Shown here one piece after another: positions 8,777-17,226 of a DNA stretch of 36,771 bases. Origin of the DNA: Candidatus Fimadaptatus faecigallinarum (GTDB lineage: Bacteria > Bacillota > Clostridia > Christensenellales > Aristaeellaceae); the NCBI GenBank assembly GCA_018714445.1, contig DVNK01000001.1, forward strand, positions 1 to 36,771. Reading direction: 5' to 3'. The position numbers and the translations under genes are program-made. Within the stretch, counting starts at the first letter, position 1. Each line of letters begins with the position of its first letter. The notes under the pieces are model-generated. The model was not told the origin of the DNA. It saw only the letters and a list, made by a program, of their open reading frames with translations, and made no database searches.

Positions 8777-9370
8777 TTATAAATCCGTATCATTCAACTG
8801 TGCACGCAGCTGCGCAAACGGCGTTACCGGCGCAGGCACGCCTTCATGCGCGCCTATAAGTTTTTCAAGCCAGACCATGCCGTACCAGCGCCCAAACTTG
8901 TAGCCGCAGCTGTGGAATTCCCCGACCTTGGCAAAGCCCATGCGCTCATGAAAGCGCACGCTGTCATACGTCAGGTACTCGTCCTCAACTTCGGGCCAGG
9001 CCACGCATGCGTTCAGGTTTAATATGCCCTGCCAGCGCAGTACCCGCTCCAGCACCGTATACAGCGCCCGACCTACGCCGCTGCGCCGCTCGTCGCGCCG
9101 CACATATATCGACGTCTCGACCGCCCAGCCGTATGCAGCGCGCGAGTGAAACGCGCCGGCATATGCGTATCCCACCGGCACGCCGGCACGCTCTGCCACC
9201 AAATAAGGATACTTCTCAAGTGTGCGCTCAATGCGCCGCGCGAACTCGTCAGGCGTGGGCGCATCATACTCGAACGACACCGCAGTCTGCTCAACATATG
9301 GCGCATATATCTCCGCCAACGCCGGCGCATCGGCAGGCGAAGCTATGCGCAGCGATATATCGCCCTGCAT
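8777..9370 (-). CDS. GNAT N-acetyltransferase, phosphinothricin/methionine-sulfoximine type
   Basis: The 197 residues show a GNAT fold of the Pat/Bar-like group, which N-acetylates glutamate analogues and related small amines using acetyl-CoA. Visible are the N-terminal LRIASPADAPALAEIYAPYV, the FEYDAPTPDEFARRI segment, the acetyl-CoA loop RRDERRSGVGRALY (about residues 90-104), the FHERMGFAKVGEF motif and the group-typical KFGRWYGMVWLEK. A Pro/Ala-rich C-terminal extension of about 25 residues follows. It starts 4 bp after the HD-domain gene, so the two are probably co-translated. Substrate is not predictable; resistance or amino-acid detoxification are only options. Confidence 0.88.
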   Translation of the reverse strand: MQGDISLRIASPADAPALAEIYAPYVEQTAVSFEYDAPTPDEFARRIERTLEKYPYLVAERAGVPVGYAYAGAFHSRAAYGWAVETSIYVRRDERRSGVGRALYTVLERVLRWQGILNLNACVAWPEVEDEYLTYDSVRFHERMGFAKVGEFHSCGYKFGRWYGMVWLEKLIGAHEGVPAPVTPFAQLRAQLNDTDL

Positions 9371-9374
9371 GCGC

Positions 9375-9947
9375 TCAGCCCTGCGCCATGCCCAGACCTA
9401 TAGAGTCTGCGACCTCGCGCATGCCCGCCAGCGTTTCGGTTATCACCTCGTCCAGCGATGCGCCCATGCGCTGGCAGCCGTCCTCTATTACGCCGCGATT
9501 GACGCCGGCGGCAAAGCTGGGCTGCTTGAACTTCTTTTTGACGCTCTTGAGCTCCATGTCCATGACCGAATGCGAAGGGCGCATCAGCGCGCATGCATTT
9601 ATCAGTCCGGTCAATTCGTCTATCGTGTAGAGCACCTTTTCCATATAGCGCTCGGGCTCCACGTCGGAGCACAGCCCGTAGCCGTGCGAACATATCGCAT
9701 GGATCATGTCCTCGTCGACGCCGCGCTCACCCAGTATCTGACGCACCATCGTGCAATGCTGCTCCGGATAGCGCTCGTAGTCCAGGTCGTGCAGCAGGCC
9801 CACTACGCCCCAGTACTCAACGTCCTCGCCCTGCTTTGCGGCATAATGGCGCATTACACCTTCCACGGCCAGCGCATGCTTTATGAGCGCGTCGGACTGG
9901 GTGAATTCATGCAACAGTTTTTCGGCTTCATCCCTAGTGGGTATCAT
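9375..9947 (-). CDS. HD-domain hydrolase family protein
   Basis: The 190-residue protein has the HD phosphohydrolase signature: the first His in KHALAVEGVMRHYA (about residue 24), the HD pair in VVGLLHDLDYERYPEQHC (about 53-54), later H in ICSHGYG, and an Asp in LYTIDELTGLI. These would bind one or two divalent metals. It resembles the small COG2316-type predicted hydrolases with no known substrate. It lies between the DPNAT membrane protein gene (15 bp upstream) and the acetyltransferase gene (4 bp downstream), with a GGGAGG ribosome binding site. Confidence 0.85.
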   Translation of the reverse strand: MIPTRDEAEKLLHEFTQSDALIKHALAVEGVMRHYAAKQGEDVEYWGVVGLLHDLDYERYPEQHCTMVRQILGERGVDEDMIHAICSHGYGLCSDVEPERYMEKVLYTIDELTGLINACALMRPSHSVMDMELKSVKKKFKQPSFAAGVNRGVIEDGCQRMGASLDEVITETLAGMREVADSIGLGMAQG

Positions 9948-9962
9948 GTCAGTATCCTCCCG

Positions 9963-11753
9963 TCATTCTATCTCGTAAACATAGCGCGCTATCAGGTAAG
10001 GATAGCCGCTCTTGAGCCCCACCACATCGGCAAACATCTTGTAGCTCTTGCCGGCCTCCACGACTACATTGGAATAGTTTTCAATGTATACCAACTGCTC
10101 CTTGTCCTCGCCTACATTGAGCAGCAGCAGCTGATTGCTTATAGTCGTGTCAGCGCTGGCGGGCGCTTCGGTGGCATTTGGATCGGGCGTGGGTTCGGGC
10201 AGCAGCTCAACCACCTCGCCCTGGCACAGGAATATGCGTCCCACCCAGACCTCGTAATAATTAAGCAGGGCGCTGTAATCCATCTTCCACGCCTTGGCCG
10301 AGTACTCGGCCTCGGTGGGCAGATAGTATACGTTGTGAGTTATCACCGAATCCTCCTTGCCGGGTTCGGACGCGGTGATTGTGATGGTGTTGTCGCCTAT
10401 GCGCGTCAGATTCATCTCGAACCTGAATGTGCCGTTTACGCTGTCCACCTCGGAGCTGACGGCTGCCGGCGACACGGTCACGGTCGCGCCGGGCTCGAAT
10501 GTGCCGCTAATCGTCACATTGCTGGTGCTGGTGCTGTCGATAGTATTGATATCCAGCTCCAGCGGTATATCAAACACCGGGCGATACAGCGTTATCTGCG
10601 CGCGGGTCTCCTTGTGCGACGGCGTCAGCACGCTCACGTTTATGACGTTATCGCCGATTGGTTCCACGGTCTGATTGACGCTCAGATAGCCGCGCTTATC
10701 GATGAAGTCGGACATGTCGTTGCCGTTCACCGTCACGCGCGAGCCGGGCTGCACGCGCATCTGCAGCGTGTACAGCGATATCAGCACCTCTTCATAACCG
10801 CTGGCAGGCTGTATCAGTTCCAGCGGCGACGCGGGCACTTCGACTTCGTATTCGATCGTGTCCAGCACCGTTACCTCGCCGCTGAGCTTGGTCAGCACCG
10901 GATTTAGCGTCACCGACGCAGTGGCGTCGTTTGCAGGCTCGCTGTCGAACCACTCGGAATCGTCTATATACACGTCGGCACAGCCATTTACCACCGGAAA
11001 CGACTCGTTGAGCGCATCTATGAATATATTGCCGTCGTCGACCTCAAATCTGACCAGATGCATCTGCGAACCTTCGACCTCGCATACGTATACCTTGGCC
11101 TGATCGGTCTCAAGTATTGGCGCATTGGGGTCGACCGGAGCTTCTGTCGCATTGGGATCGAGCGTGGCGTTGGGATCGGGCGTCTGATTGGGATCCACGG
11201 TCGGCGTCGGCGCCGGCGTTGCAGTAGCGTTGGGATCGATCGTAGCCAGCGGATCCATCGTCACGCGCGGCGTCGCGGCCGCATCCTCGGTGGCCGCGGG
11301 CCAGAGTTCTATTCCGGCACGCGGCAGCAACTCGCGCACGCCTACCACGACGACTCCGCATACGCACAGCCCCAGCACCACAAGCAGCGCTATGCGTATA
11401 AACGGCGGCAGTTCTATCGTAACCGTGCGTTCCTGCCTGGCGCTACGCTTGGCCGGCCCTTGGCCTGCACCCGCGCCCGGGTGCGCGTTGGCCCGCTCGG
11501 TCGCTGACGGCTGAGCGCTGGCGGTCGGTTGCGCGCTCTGCTCGCGCCGTGAGCGCGCGGCATACTGTTCCTCATCGGGCGTATCGGGCTGCCTGGGCTC
11601 GGAACTGGGCTTGCGCGGTTTGGCGGCGCGTGGTTCCACGTACACCGGCGCGCCCGACGCAGGCTTTTCACCGGCACGCCACTTGTCCAGCGCGCGTTCG
11701 GTCTGTCGTGAGCGTTCATCCACGCGCTTGTCTGTATCGCCGTATGGCTTCAT
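9963..11753 (-). CDS. Single-pass membrane protein with DPNAT repeats and Ig-like extracytoplasmic region (unknown function)
   Basis: I do not recognise a named family. Of 596 residues, about 1-115 are charged, Pro/Ser/Ala-rich and probably disordered in the cytoplasm. A membrane helix at about 120-139 (IALLVVLGLCVCGVVVVGV) follows, then a low-complexity linker at about 155-213 with repeated DPNAT (TIDPNAT, PDPNAT, LDPNAT). The outside part contains beta-rich segments, including VTISGTFEPGATVTV and FRFEMNLTRIGDNTITITA, like bacterial Ig/glucodextranase-type modules, and another PDPNATEAP near residue 540. The ATG has a GGAGG site 6 bases upstream. It heads the unit with the HD and GNAT genes. 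A cell-envelope or adhesion role is possible but unproven. Confidence 0.75.
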   Translation of the reverse strand: MKPYGDTDKRVDERSRQTERALDKWRAGEKPASGAPVYVEPRAAKPRKPSSEPRQPDTPDEEQYAARSRREQSAQPTASAQPSATERANAHPGAGAGQGPAKRSARQERTVTIELPPFIRIALLVVLGLCVCGVVVVGVRELLPRAGIELWPAATEDAAATPRVTMDPLATIDPNATATPAPTPTVDPNQTPDPNATLDPNATEAPVDPNAPILETDQAKVYVCEVEGSQMHLVRFEVDDGNIFIDALNESFPVVNGCADVYIDDSEWFDSEPANDATASVTLNPVLTKLSGEVTVLDTIEYEVEVPASPLELIQPASGYEEVLISLYTLQMRVQPGSRVTVNGNDMSDFIDKRGYLSVNQTVEPIGDNVINVSVLTPSHKETRAQITLYRPVFDIPLELDINTIDSTSTSNVTISGTFEPGATVTVSPAAVSSEVDSVNGTFRFEMNLTRIGDNTITITASEPGKEDSVITHNVYYLPTEAEYSAKAWKMDYSALLNYYEVWVGRIFLCQGEVVELLPEPTPDPNATEAPASADTTISNQLLLLNVGEDKEQLVYIENYSNVVVEAGKSYKMFADVVGLKSGYPYLIARYVYEIE

Positions 11754-11990
11754 CGATGTCCTCCGTAATCCAAGACGGCGTGCGCCGGCAGATGCTTAAA
11801 CCGCCGGCGACACGCTGGTAATAGACCTGTAATCCTGCAATAATTCGCGCCCACGACGCCATATTCCTGCATGCGCCAGCGAAATATGACGATATGCCAC
11901 CCTTTTGCCATCACTGTTAACGCGCATGCCATCAGCCGCGCATATGTAGCGCCTCCCCGCCGCGGCCCTATTCAGGCCCCGGCAGCTGCA

Positions 11991-12932
11991 TCACGCATTA
12001 ACAACGTTTACGGGCGCGCCGCTTAAAAACGCGCGCACGTTCTCAGTCGCGATATATATAAGCCTTACGCGCGCTTCACGCGGCGCCCAGCCAATATGCG
12101 GCGTTATAAAGCAGTTGTCCAGGCCCAACAGCGGATTGTCGGGCTGAATCGGTTCCTGTGAGGTAACGTCGATACCAGCCGCGTACACCTTGCCCGACAG
12201 CAGAGCCTCGCGCAGGTCGGCCTCGTTAATGACCGGGCCGCGCGAAGTATTGATTATTATCACTCCGTCTTTCATTTTGGCTATGGTATCACGATTTATC
12301 AGACCGCGCGTCTCGGGCAGCAGCGGGCAGTTGAGCGAAATCACGTCGCTTCGGCCAAGCAATTCGTCAAGCGGCACTACCTCGGGATAGTTGTGATGCG
12401 TGCCCGAAGCTATAACGTTCATCTTGAACGCGCGCGCGACCTCTCCAACCGCGCGGCCTATGCGCCCATAGCCGATTATGCCCATGGTCTTGCCGGCCAG
12501 CTCTATCAGCGGATAATCCCAAAACGCAAAGTCGGGGCTGGACGACCAGCGCCCGGCATGCACCGCTGCACTGTGATGGCCCACATGGTGGCAGATCTCC
12601 AGCAAATGCGCAAACACCAATTGCACGACCGAGTCGGTGGAATACGCAGGTATGTTGGTCACCGGTATGCCGCGCGCACGCGCAGCATCGACATCGACTA
12701 TGTTGTATCCGGTCGCCAGTACGCCTATGTAGCGCAGCGCGCTGGCGGCTGCTATCGTGTTCGCGTCCAGCGGCGTCTTGTTGGTCAGCACTATTTCAGC
12801 GCCGTCAATGCGCCGGGCTATGTCGGCATTGGCGGTGCGGTCGTATACCTCCAGCTCGCCCAGCCGGCTCAGCTCATCCCAGCTCAGATCGCCCGGGTTT
12901 GCGGTGTGCGCGTCCAATATAACTATTTTCAT
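11991..12932 (-). CDS. D-2-hydroxyacid dehydrogenase (hydroxypyruvate/glycerate dehydrogenase-like)
   Basis: This 313-residue NAD(P)-dependent enzyme interconverts a 2-oxo acid and a D-2-hydroxy acid. Marks are the Rossmann motif GIIGYGRIG, NTSRGPVINEADL with the catalytic Arg, the Glu region SQEPIQPDNPLL, and the catalytic His in FITPHIGWAPREARVR. The sequence around LATGYNIVDVDAARARGIPV and the His-rich ICHHVGHHSAAVHAGRW resemble HprA-type glycerate dehydrogenases. The frame is open 27 bases further upstream, but GAGGAG lies 9 bases before the ATG at 12932, giving MKIVILDAHTANPGD. Single gene with its own promoter. The exact substrate is inference. Confidence 0.9.
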   Translation of the reverse strand: MKIVILDAHTANPGDLSWDELSRLGELEVYDRTANADIARRIDGAEIVLTNKTPLDANTIAAASALRYIGVLATGYNIVDVDAARARGIPVTNIPAYSTDSVVQLVFAHLLEICHHVGHHSAAVHAGRWSSSPDFAFWDYPLIELAGKTMGIIGYGRIGRAVGEVARAFKMNVIASGTHHNYPEVVPLDELLGRSDVISLNCPLLPETRGLINRDTIAKMKDGVIIINTSRGPVINEADLREALLSGKVYAAGIDVTSQEPIQPDNPLLGLDNCFITPHIGWAPREARVRLIYIATENVRAFLSGAPVNVVNA

Positions 12933-12999
12933 AATCAAGCGCTCCTCGGTGACAGTCAAACGCAGCGCGTCATGGCTGCCTTATAATATATGCCAATAT

Positions 13000-13028
13000 A
13001 TTTTAGCATGCAGTGCGTGTGGTGTCAA
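13000..13028 (-). promoter_or_regulatory. Sigma-A promoter of the hydroxyacid dehydrogenase gene
   Basis: Minus-strand TTGACA (13023-13028), 17-base spacer, TAAAAT (13000-13005). The expected start leaves a leader of about 60 bases before the ATG at 12932. Confidence 0.85.
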
Positions 13029-13420
13029 CGCGTTCGCCGCCTGGCCCGGCCGCACAGCGGACAGCGCGCTTGACGCTACCGGCGCGCATATGCTAATATA
13101 CATTTGCCATTCATTAACGCGCAAGGCGCCGCGTCGGTCTGAATAAGTGAATTATCCACAGCCGCCAAACCGCTTGTGTGGCATTTAACTCGCCTTTCAC
13201 GCCTGAACCGGAGCCATCTGCGGAAATATGATTGCCTAAAGGCGGTTGCCAGCAGTGTCATCTTAAACGATCATTGCCGCATTCAAGCGCTATCCGCATT
13301 GTGCCGGCAAAGCGCCGCTGCCGGTCGCCATCGGCGCACGCACTGTCCACACGCAGCTTACGGCGCACAAGTCCGGAATCAATACGTAATAAAGTCTCAT
13401 CAATTGCAGGAGGGATTTGC
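13029..13420. other. Intergenic stretch between divergent dehydrogenase genes
   Basis: I see no gene. A single DnaA-box-like 9-mer TTATCCACA lies at 13152-13160. No promoter of good quality for the plus-strand short-chain dehydrogenase could be picked out. Its ribosome binding site AGGAGG is at the right end. Confidence 0.45.
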
Positions 13421-14125
13421 ATGTTCCACGGAAAAACGGTCGTAGTGACCGGCGGGGCACACGGCATCGGCAAATGCATCGCCCAAGAATTCGCCAAGTC
13501 CGGCGCGCAGGTCTGCACAATAGACGTTCAACCCAACGATTACTTTGTCGGCAATCTGGGCGATCAGGCCGTGCTCGAGGCGTTTGCCCACAAGGTGATC
13601 TCAGACTATGGCCATGTCGACGTACTGGTGAATAACGCGCCGCCGCTCTCGCGCGGGCTGGACAGCTGCTCGTATGAGGAGTTCAGCTATGCGCTCAGCG
13701 TAGGCGTCACCGCGCCGTTTTATTTGACCAAGTTGTTCGCGCCATACTTTGCGCCCGGCGCCTCCATAATAAACATATCCTCCTCCCGGGACCGCATGAG
13801 CCAACCCCAGACGGAAAGCTACACCGCAGCCAAGGGTGGCATAGCCGCGCTGACCCACGCGCTGGCGGTCAGTCTGGCGGGACGCGCGCGCGTCAATTCC
13901 ATATCGCCGGGCTGGATAGATACCGACTTCATTGAATATGAAGGCCCGGATGCATACCAACAGCCCGTTGGACGCGTGGGCAATCCTATGGACATAGCCA
14001 ACATGGCGCTTTTCCTGGCGTCTGACAAGGCTGGATTCATTACCGGCGAAAACATATGCATCGACGGCGGCATGACCCATCTTATGATCTACCATAACGA
14101 CTTCGGCTGGACGCTCAACACATAG
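13421..14125 (+). CDS. Short-chain dehydrogenase/reductase (SDR)
   Basis: The 234-residue classical SDR has the cofactor motif TGGAHGIG at residues 10-17, the structural NNAP (usually NNAG), a catalytic Ser/Tyr/Lys set in IISSSRDRMSQPQTESYTAAKGG-like order (read as ISSS then SYTAAKGG), and the SPGWIDTDF and ITGENICIDGGM regions. The Asp in TIDVQP at the end of beta-2 suggests NAD(H) preference. Open frame continues upstream, but AGGAGG 7 bases before the ATG at 13421 fixes the start. It is a lone plus-strand gene. The substrate (sugar, polyol or acyl chain) cannot be told from sequence. Confidence 0.9.
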   Translation: MFHGKTVVVTGGAHGIGKCIAQEFAKSGAQVCTIDVQPNDYFVGNLGDQAVLEAFAHKVISDYGHVDVLVNNAPPLSRGLDSCSYEEFSYALSVGVTAPFYLTKLFAPYFAPGASIINISSSRDRMSQPQTESYTAAKGGIAALTHALAVSLAGRARVNSISPGWIDTDFIEYEGPDAYQQPVGRVGNPMDIANMALFLASDKAGFITGENICIDGGMTHLMIYHNDFGWTLNT

Positions 14126-14730
14126 GCCACTCGCCGGCTCATCACAGGCGGCATTGGGGTATGGGCCGCGGCCAGCGGCGTTACACTCTGCGCTTAAATC
14201 CCGCCGCAGTTTGAATGACCTTGACCAAACCGACATACCAAGCGATAAAGCCGAAAAACCACCCGCCGCACACTCCCACAGGCCAAGGCATTCGGCAATA
14301 TGTCCCGTACGCACCTTGCGGAGCGCTGCTTTATTGTATGACAACTTCTGAACGTCAGCGCATCCGTGAAACGCTGGACGCTTGCCGCATTCGCCAATTC
14401 TTTCGGATATATGTTTTACCCCGCCGTGAACATCTTTCAACGCGCACAATTGGACGCCGGATAAATGGCAATCGTACTGGACTGAACCCCCTAAAGCGCA
14501 GATTGCTTATCCGGCGAGCCTGACAGATACGCGGTCATAATATGGCACTGCCGTGCGCTCCAGTTCGCGAGCGCACGGCAGTTGTACTTATGAGTTGATA
14601 AAGCAGTTTGCAGATAAGCGCCATGCTGACAAACAGCCTCCGCGGCGCATAGTGTTTCAATGCGCGGCATGACCGGCACTCAGTCATACCAGCGCGTACA
14701 GGTCGCTTACAGGCCGCGGTACCTGTTGCA
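14126..14730. other. 600-bp gene-poor gap between the SDR and the cobalamin operon end
   Basis: No frame here has a ribosome binding site with a recognisable product; the largest (about 100 codons, plus strand) looks random in composition. The only clear structure is the perfect hairpin at 14547-14582. Confidence 0.5.
14547..14582. terminator. Perfect 14-bp hairpin between convergent units
   Basis: ACTGCCGTGCGCTC (14547-14560) and GAGCGCACGGCAGT (14569-14582) pair fully around an 8-base loop. It lies 149 bp past the cbiJ stop (minus) and 422 bp past the SDR stop (plus). No clear U run follows on either strand, so termination is likely but not certain. Confidence 0.55.
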
Positions 14731-15423
14731 TCACTCAGGCCGCGCGATCATTATCACGTGGATGCCCCGTTCCAGCGCAGGCAGCACCTTCTCCGTAACG
14801 CCGCCCACATCGCCCGAATCCTTGGATACCATCACAGCTATGTTCAACATGTCGTACAGCGCCGCATTAAACTCACGCGTGAACGGGCCCTGCATCGCCA
14901 CCACATGTCCGGGCGGCAGGCCTAATGATTCACATTGCTCCAACACGCGCGCCATGGGCAATACCCGCGCATACAACCGTTCCGGTTCAACTTTGGTCAC
15001 ATATGCGCCCAGCGTATGGCTGCCCGTCGTCAGCAGCACATTGCCCTGAGTGCGCGCGAGCGCTTCGGCGGCGGCCTGCGTATCCGCGACCCATTCGACG
15101 CAGTCCCGCCAGTCGGCGCCGGCTTCGTTCATGCGCTCGATGCGCTTATACTCTATGCCCAACCGCATACAGCAGCGCTTTATATTGTCGGTCACGCGCA
15201 CCGCAAACGGGTGCGTAGCGTCTATAACCCGCGCCGGCTGCTCGCGCTCAAACAGCTCCTGCATCGCCGCCTCGTCCAGCGCGCCCACGTGACAGCGCAC
15301 TCCCTGTGGCAACAGCGCGCGTGCATACTCGCTCGTCACGCATACCAGCGGGGTTTCGCCGCGCGCCAGGTATTCAGCCGCCAACATGCGACCTTCCGTA
15401 GTGCCTCCAAACAGTATGTCCAT
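14731..15423 (-). CDS. cbiJ: Precorrin-6A / cobalt-precorrin-6A reductase
   Basis: CbiJ/CobK reduces (cobalt-)precorrin-6A to 6B with NAD(P)H during corrin ring synthesis. The 230 residues carry LFGGTTEGRMLAAEYLA at the N-terminus, the family signature RVIDATHPFAVRVTDNI, LLTTGSHTLGAY, VVAMQGPFTREFN and VMVSKDSGDVGGVTEK. It is a little shorter than most family members (~250). Last gene of the riboswitch-controlled cobalamin operon, starting 12 bp after cobO, with GGGAGG 5 bases before the ATG. Confidence 0.93.
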   Translation of the reverse strand: MDILFGGTTEGRMLAAEYLARGETPLVCVTSEYARALLPQGVRCHVGALDEAAMQELFEREQPARVIDATHPFAVRVTDNIKRCCMRLGIEYKRIERMNEAGADWRDCVEWVADTQAAAEALARTQGNVLLTTGSHTLGAYVTKVEPERLYARVLPMARVLEQCESLGLPPGHVVAMQGPFTREFNAALYDMLNIAVMVSKDSGDVGGVTEKVLPALERGIHVIMIARPE

Positions 15424-15435
15424 GCGCGCCTCCCG

Positions 15436-15969
15436 TCAAAACTCTATGCCGCTGCGGGCATGTACGCCCACGTCATAAGGATGGCGGCGCTTGACTATCT
15501 CGCTCACGTAGTCGGCGCGCTCCTTCAGCGACTCGGGCGCATACCGCCCTGTGACCACAACTTCGCCGCAACTCAGGCCCCGCTCTATGAGCCGCCACAT
15601 GTCGGCTTCGCTGACCAGTCCGCGCTGTGCCGTCAGCGCCAGCTCGTCCAGCACCGTCAGCCCTGGACGCTCGCGGTCTATCAGCTCGCACAATTCGTTA
15701 AGTGCGCGCGCCTGCTGCTCGCATGCTGCCTCGCGCTCCTGAGGCGTCATTCTGAAGGTGAACTTGCCTATCGGCGGGGCTTCGTATACGTGCGCGCCGT
15801 TCAACTGCTTCAGCGCCGACAGCTCGCCCGAACGTCCGGTCTTCATGAACTGCGCGATCAGCACATGCCGGCCATGCCCCAATGCGCGCAGTGCCAACCC
15901 CATCGCCGCCGTGGTCTTGCCCTTGCCCTCGCCGGTGTACAGGTGCAACAGGTTCAGCTTTTCTTCCAT
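15436..15969 (-). CDS. cobO: Cob(I)yrinic acid a,c-diamide adenosyltransferase
   Basis: CobO/BtuR/CobA transfers the 5'-deoxyadenosyl group from ATP to the corrinoid cobalt. The 177-residue protein has the P-loop YTGEGKGKTTAAMG (about residues 11-24), LIAQFMKTGRSGE, TVLDELALTAQRGLV and the C-terminal HPYDVGVHARSGIEF, where family members end in a corrinoid-contacting stretch. Its start overlaps the end of cbiD by 16 bp, indicating coupled translation. Confidence 0.94.
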   Translation of the reverse strand: MEEKLNLLHLYTGEGKGKTTAAMGLALRALGHGRHVLIAQFMKTGRSGELSALKQLNGAHVYEAPPIGKFTFRMTPQEREAACEQQARALNELCELIDRERPGLTVLDELALTAQRGLVSEADMWRLIERGLSCGEVVVTGRYAPESLKERADYVSEIVKRRHPYDVGVHARSGIEF

Positions 15970-17021
15970 CTGTTTTCATCCTCTCTCATGCGCGCGCTCA
16001 TGCCCAGCGGCGTACCGCTTCCGTCGATAAACAGCACATCCACCTCGCATGCTCCGCGCACTCGCGCCTCGCAATATGCGCTCGCCGAGTCGGCCATTAT
16101 TCTCCATACGCCGTCATAGCCGCTATCGGCAATAGCGCGCATCGCCGCGTCAGTCGTCGCGCTGTCATGCACGCTGCGCACCAGTTCCACCGGAGCGCCT
16201 ATAAGCGCCAGGTGCGCCATGATGGCCTCGCGCCGCGCATCGGCGTAATGGCTGTGCGTCTGCATCACGCCTGCGGCGACCTTGCTGAGCTTGCCCGGAT
16301 GCCCCGCCAGCAGCAGGCGCCTGTAACCCAGTTCCGCCGCCGTGTCCAGCGCAAATCCCACGAAATTGCTGATCTGCGCCGCGCGCAACCCGGGATACAC
16401 ACCTGAAAGCGCCGCCTCGCCCTGACTGCCGAATACCAGCGCCAGCTCCTCCAGCCCCTGGGCGCGCCGCATGCGCAGTTCCAGCGCTATCGACTCGGCC
16501 AGCGCTTCCTCGCTCATCGGGCGAACTATTCCGGTCGTGCCCAATACCGACAATCCGCCCACTATGCCCAGGCGCGGATTGAACGTGCGCGCTGCAAGTT
16601 CCGCGCCGCCGGGTATCGATACGGTCACGCGGGCTGCCGCTTCCGGAAAAACACTGCGCACCGCCCGCGCTATCATGTCGCGCGGCACCGGGTTAATAGC
16701 CGCCTCGCCGACCGGGAGTTTAAGCCCCGGGAGCGTTATCACACCCACTCCTTCACCGGCGCAAAACTCCACCGGTCCAGCACAGTCCGATAACTCCACG
16801 CGCGCGCGCACCTCGTAACCGTCAGTCACGTCGGGATCGTCGCCGGCATCCTTGACTACGCCGCATTCAAATCCGGCGTGAGCGGTTATCTCCGCCGTGA
16901 ACACGCGGCCCTCGGGCACAGTGAGCGCAACATGCGCCGGACATGCGCCATCGCGCTGCCATATGCAACTTGCCAGCGCTGCCGCCGCGGCGCAGCTGCC
17001 CGTAGTAAAGCCATCCCTCAT
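15954..17021 (-). CDS. cbiD: Cobalt-precorrin-5B C1-methyltransferase
   Basis: CbiD methylates C1 of cobalt-precorrin-5B, a step specific to the anaerobic (cobalt-early) route. The 355-residue reading begins MRDGFTTGSCAAAAALAS, the hallmark N-terminus. A further in-frame ATG lies 63 bases upstream, but GAGGGGGG immediately before the ATG at 17021 and the family alignment favour the shorter start. Other marks are VKDAGDDPDVTDG, GVITLPGLKLPVGEAAINP, SIPGGAELAARTFNPRLGI-type segment and LLAGHPGKLSKVAAGVMQTHS. A 205-bp gap separates it from cbiG, unusual in this tightly packed operon. Confidence 0.95.
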   Translation of the reverse strand: MRDGFTTGSCAAAAALASCIWQRDGACPAHVALTVPEGRVFTAEITAHAGFECGVVKDAGDDPDVTDGYEVRARVELSDCAGPVEFCAGEGVGVITLPGLKLPVGEAAINPVPRDMIARAVRSVFPEAAARVTVSIPGGAELAARTFNPRLGIVGGLSVLGTTGIVRPMSEEALAESIALELRMRRAQGLEELALVFGSQGEAALSGVYPGLRAAQISNFVGFALDTAAELGYRRLLLAGHPGKLSKVAAGVMQTHSHYADARREAIMAHLALIGAPVELVRSVHDSATTDAAMRAIADSGYDGVWRIMADSASAYCEARVRGACEVDVLFIDGSGTPLGMSARMREDENRWKKS

Positions 17022-17037
17022 AGCCTTTCCCCCCTCG

Positions 17038-17109
17038 CGTGACCGGTTCCACTCGTGCGGAGAGCTTATTCTGCGCCAACGCACGCTTTCCCTAATCTCG
17101 TGACCGGTT
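17038..17109. repeat. Direct repeat CGTGACCGGTT upstream of cbiD
   Basis: CGTGACCGGTT occurs at 17038-17048 and 17099-17109, 61 bases apart, inside the cbiG-cbiD gap. The core ACCGGT is palindromic. The first copy lies directly before the cbiD ribosome binding site. It may be a small duplication or a binding site; nothing else supports either. Confidence 0.4.
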
Positions 17110-17226
17110 GCGCATTCTGCTCCGCTGTTACATCATTATAATGTGCTATCCCTGCGCCCGCCTTACGGGGCCGCCTCAGGCATCCGCAACCGAGCACTGG
17201 CAACCGTCACGACCACATGACTTACT

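Noticed and set aside
9222-10907. Plus-strand open frame of 561 codons opposite the HD and membrane protein genes
   Set aside because: It spans three real minus-strand genes and their junctions and shows no motif.
8634-13160. Perfect DnaA-box 9-mers TTATCCACA at 8634-8642 and 13152-13160
   Set aside because: They are single and 4.5 kb apart, with no cluster, AT-rich unwinding region or dnaA/dnaN gene nearby, so no origin is called.
14215-14523. Possible 102-codon plus-strand gene in the gap after the SDR
   Set aside because: No ribosome binding site, no recognisable motif, Arg/Pro-rich random-looking composition.
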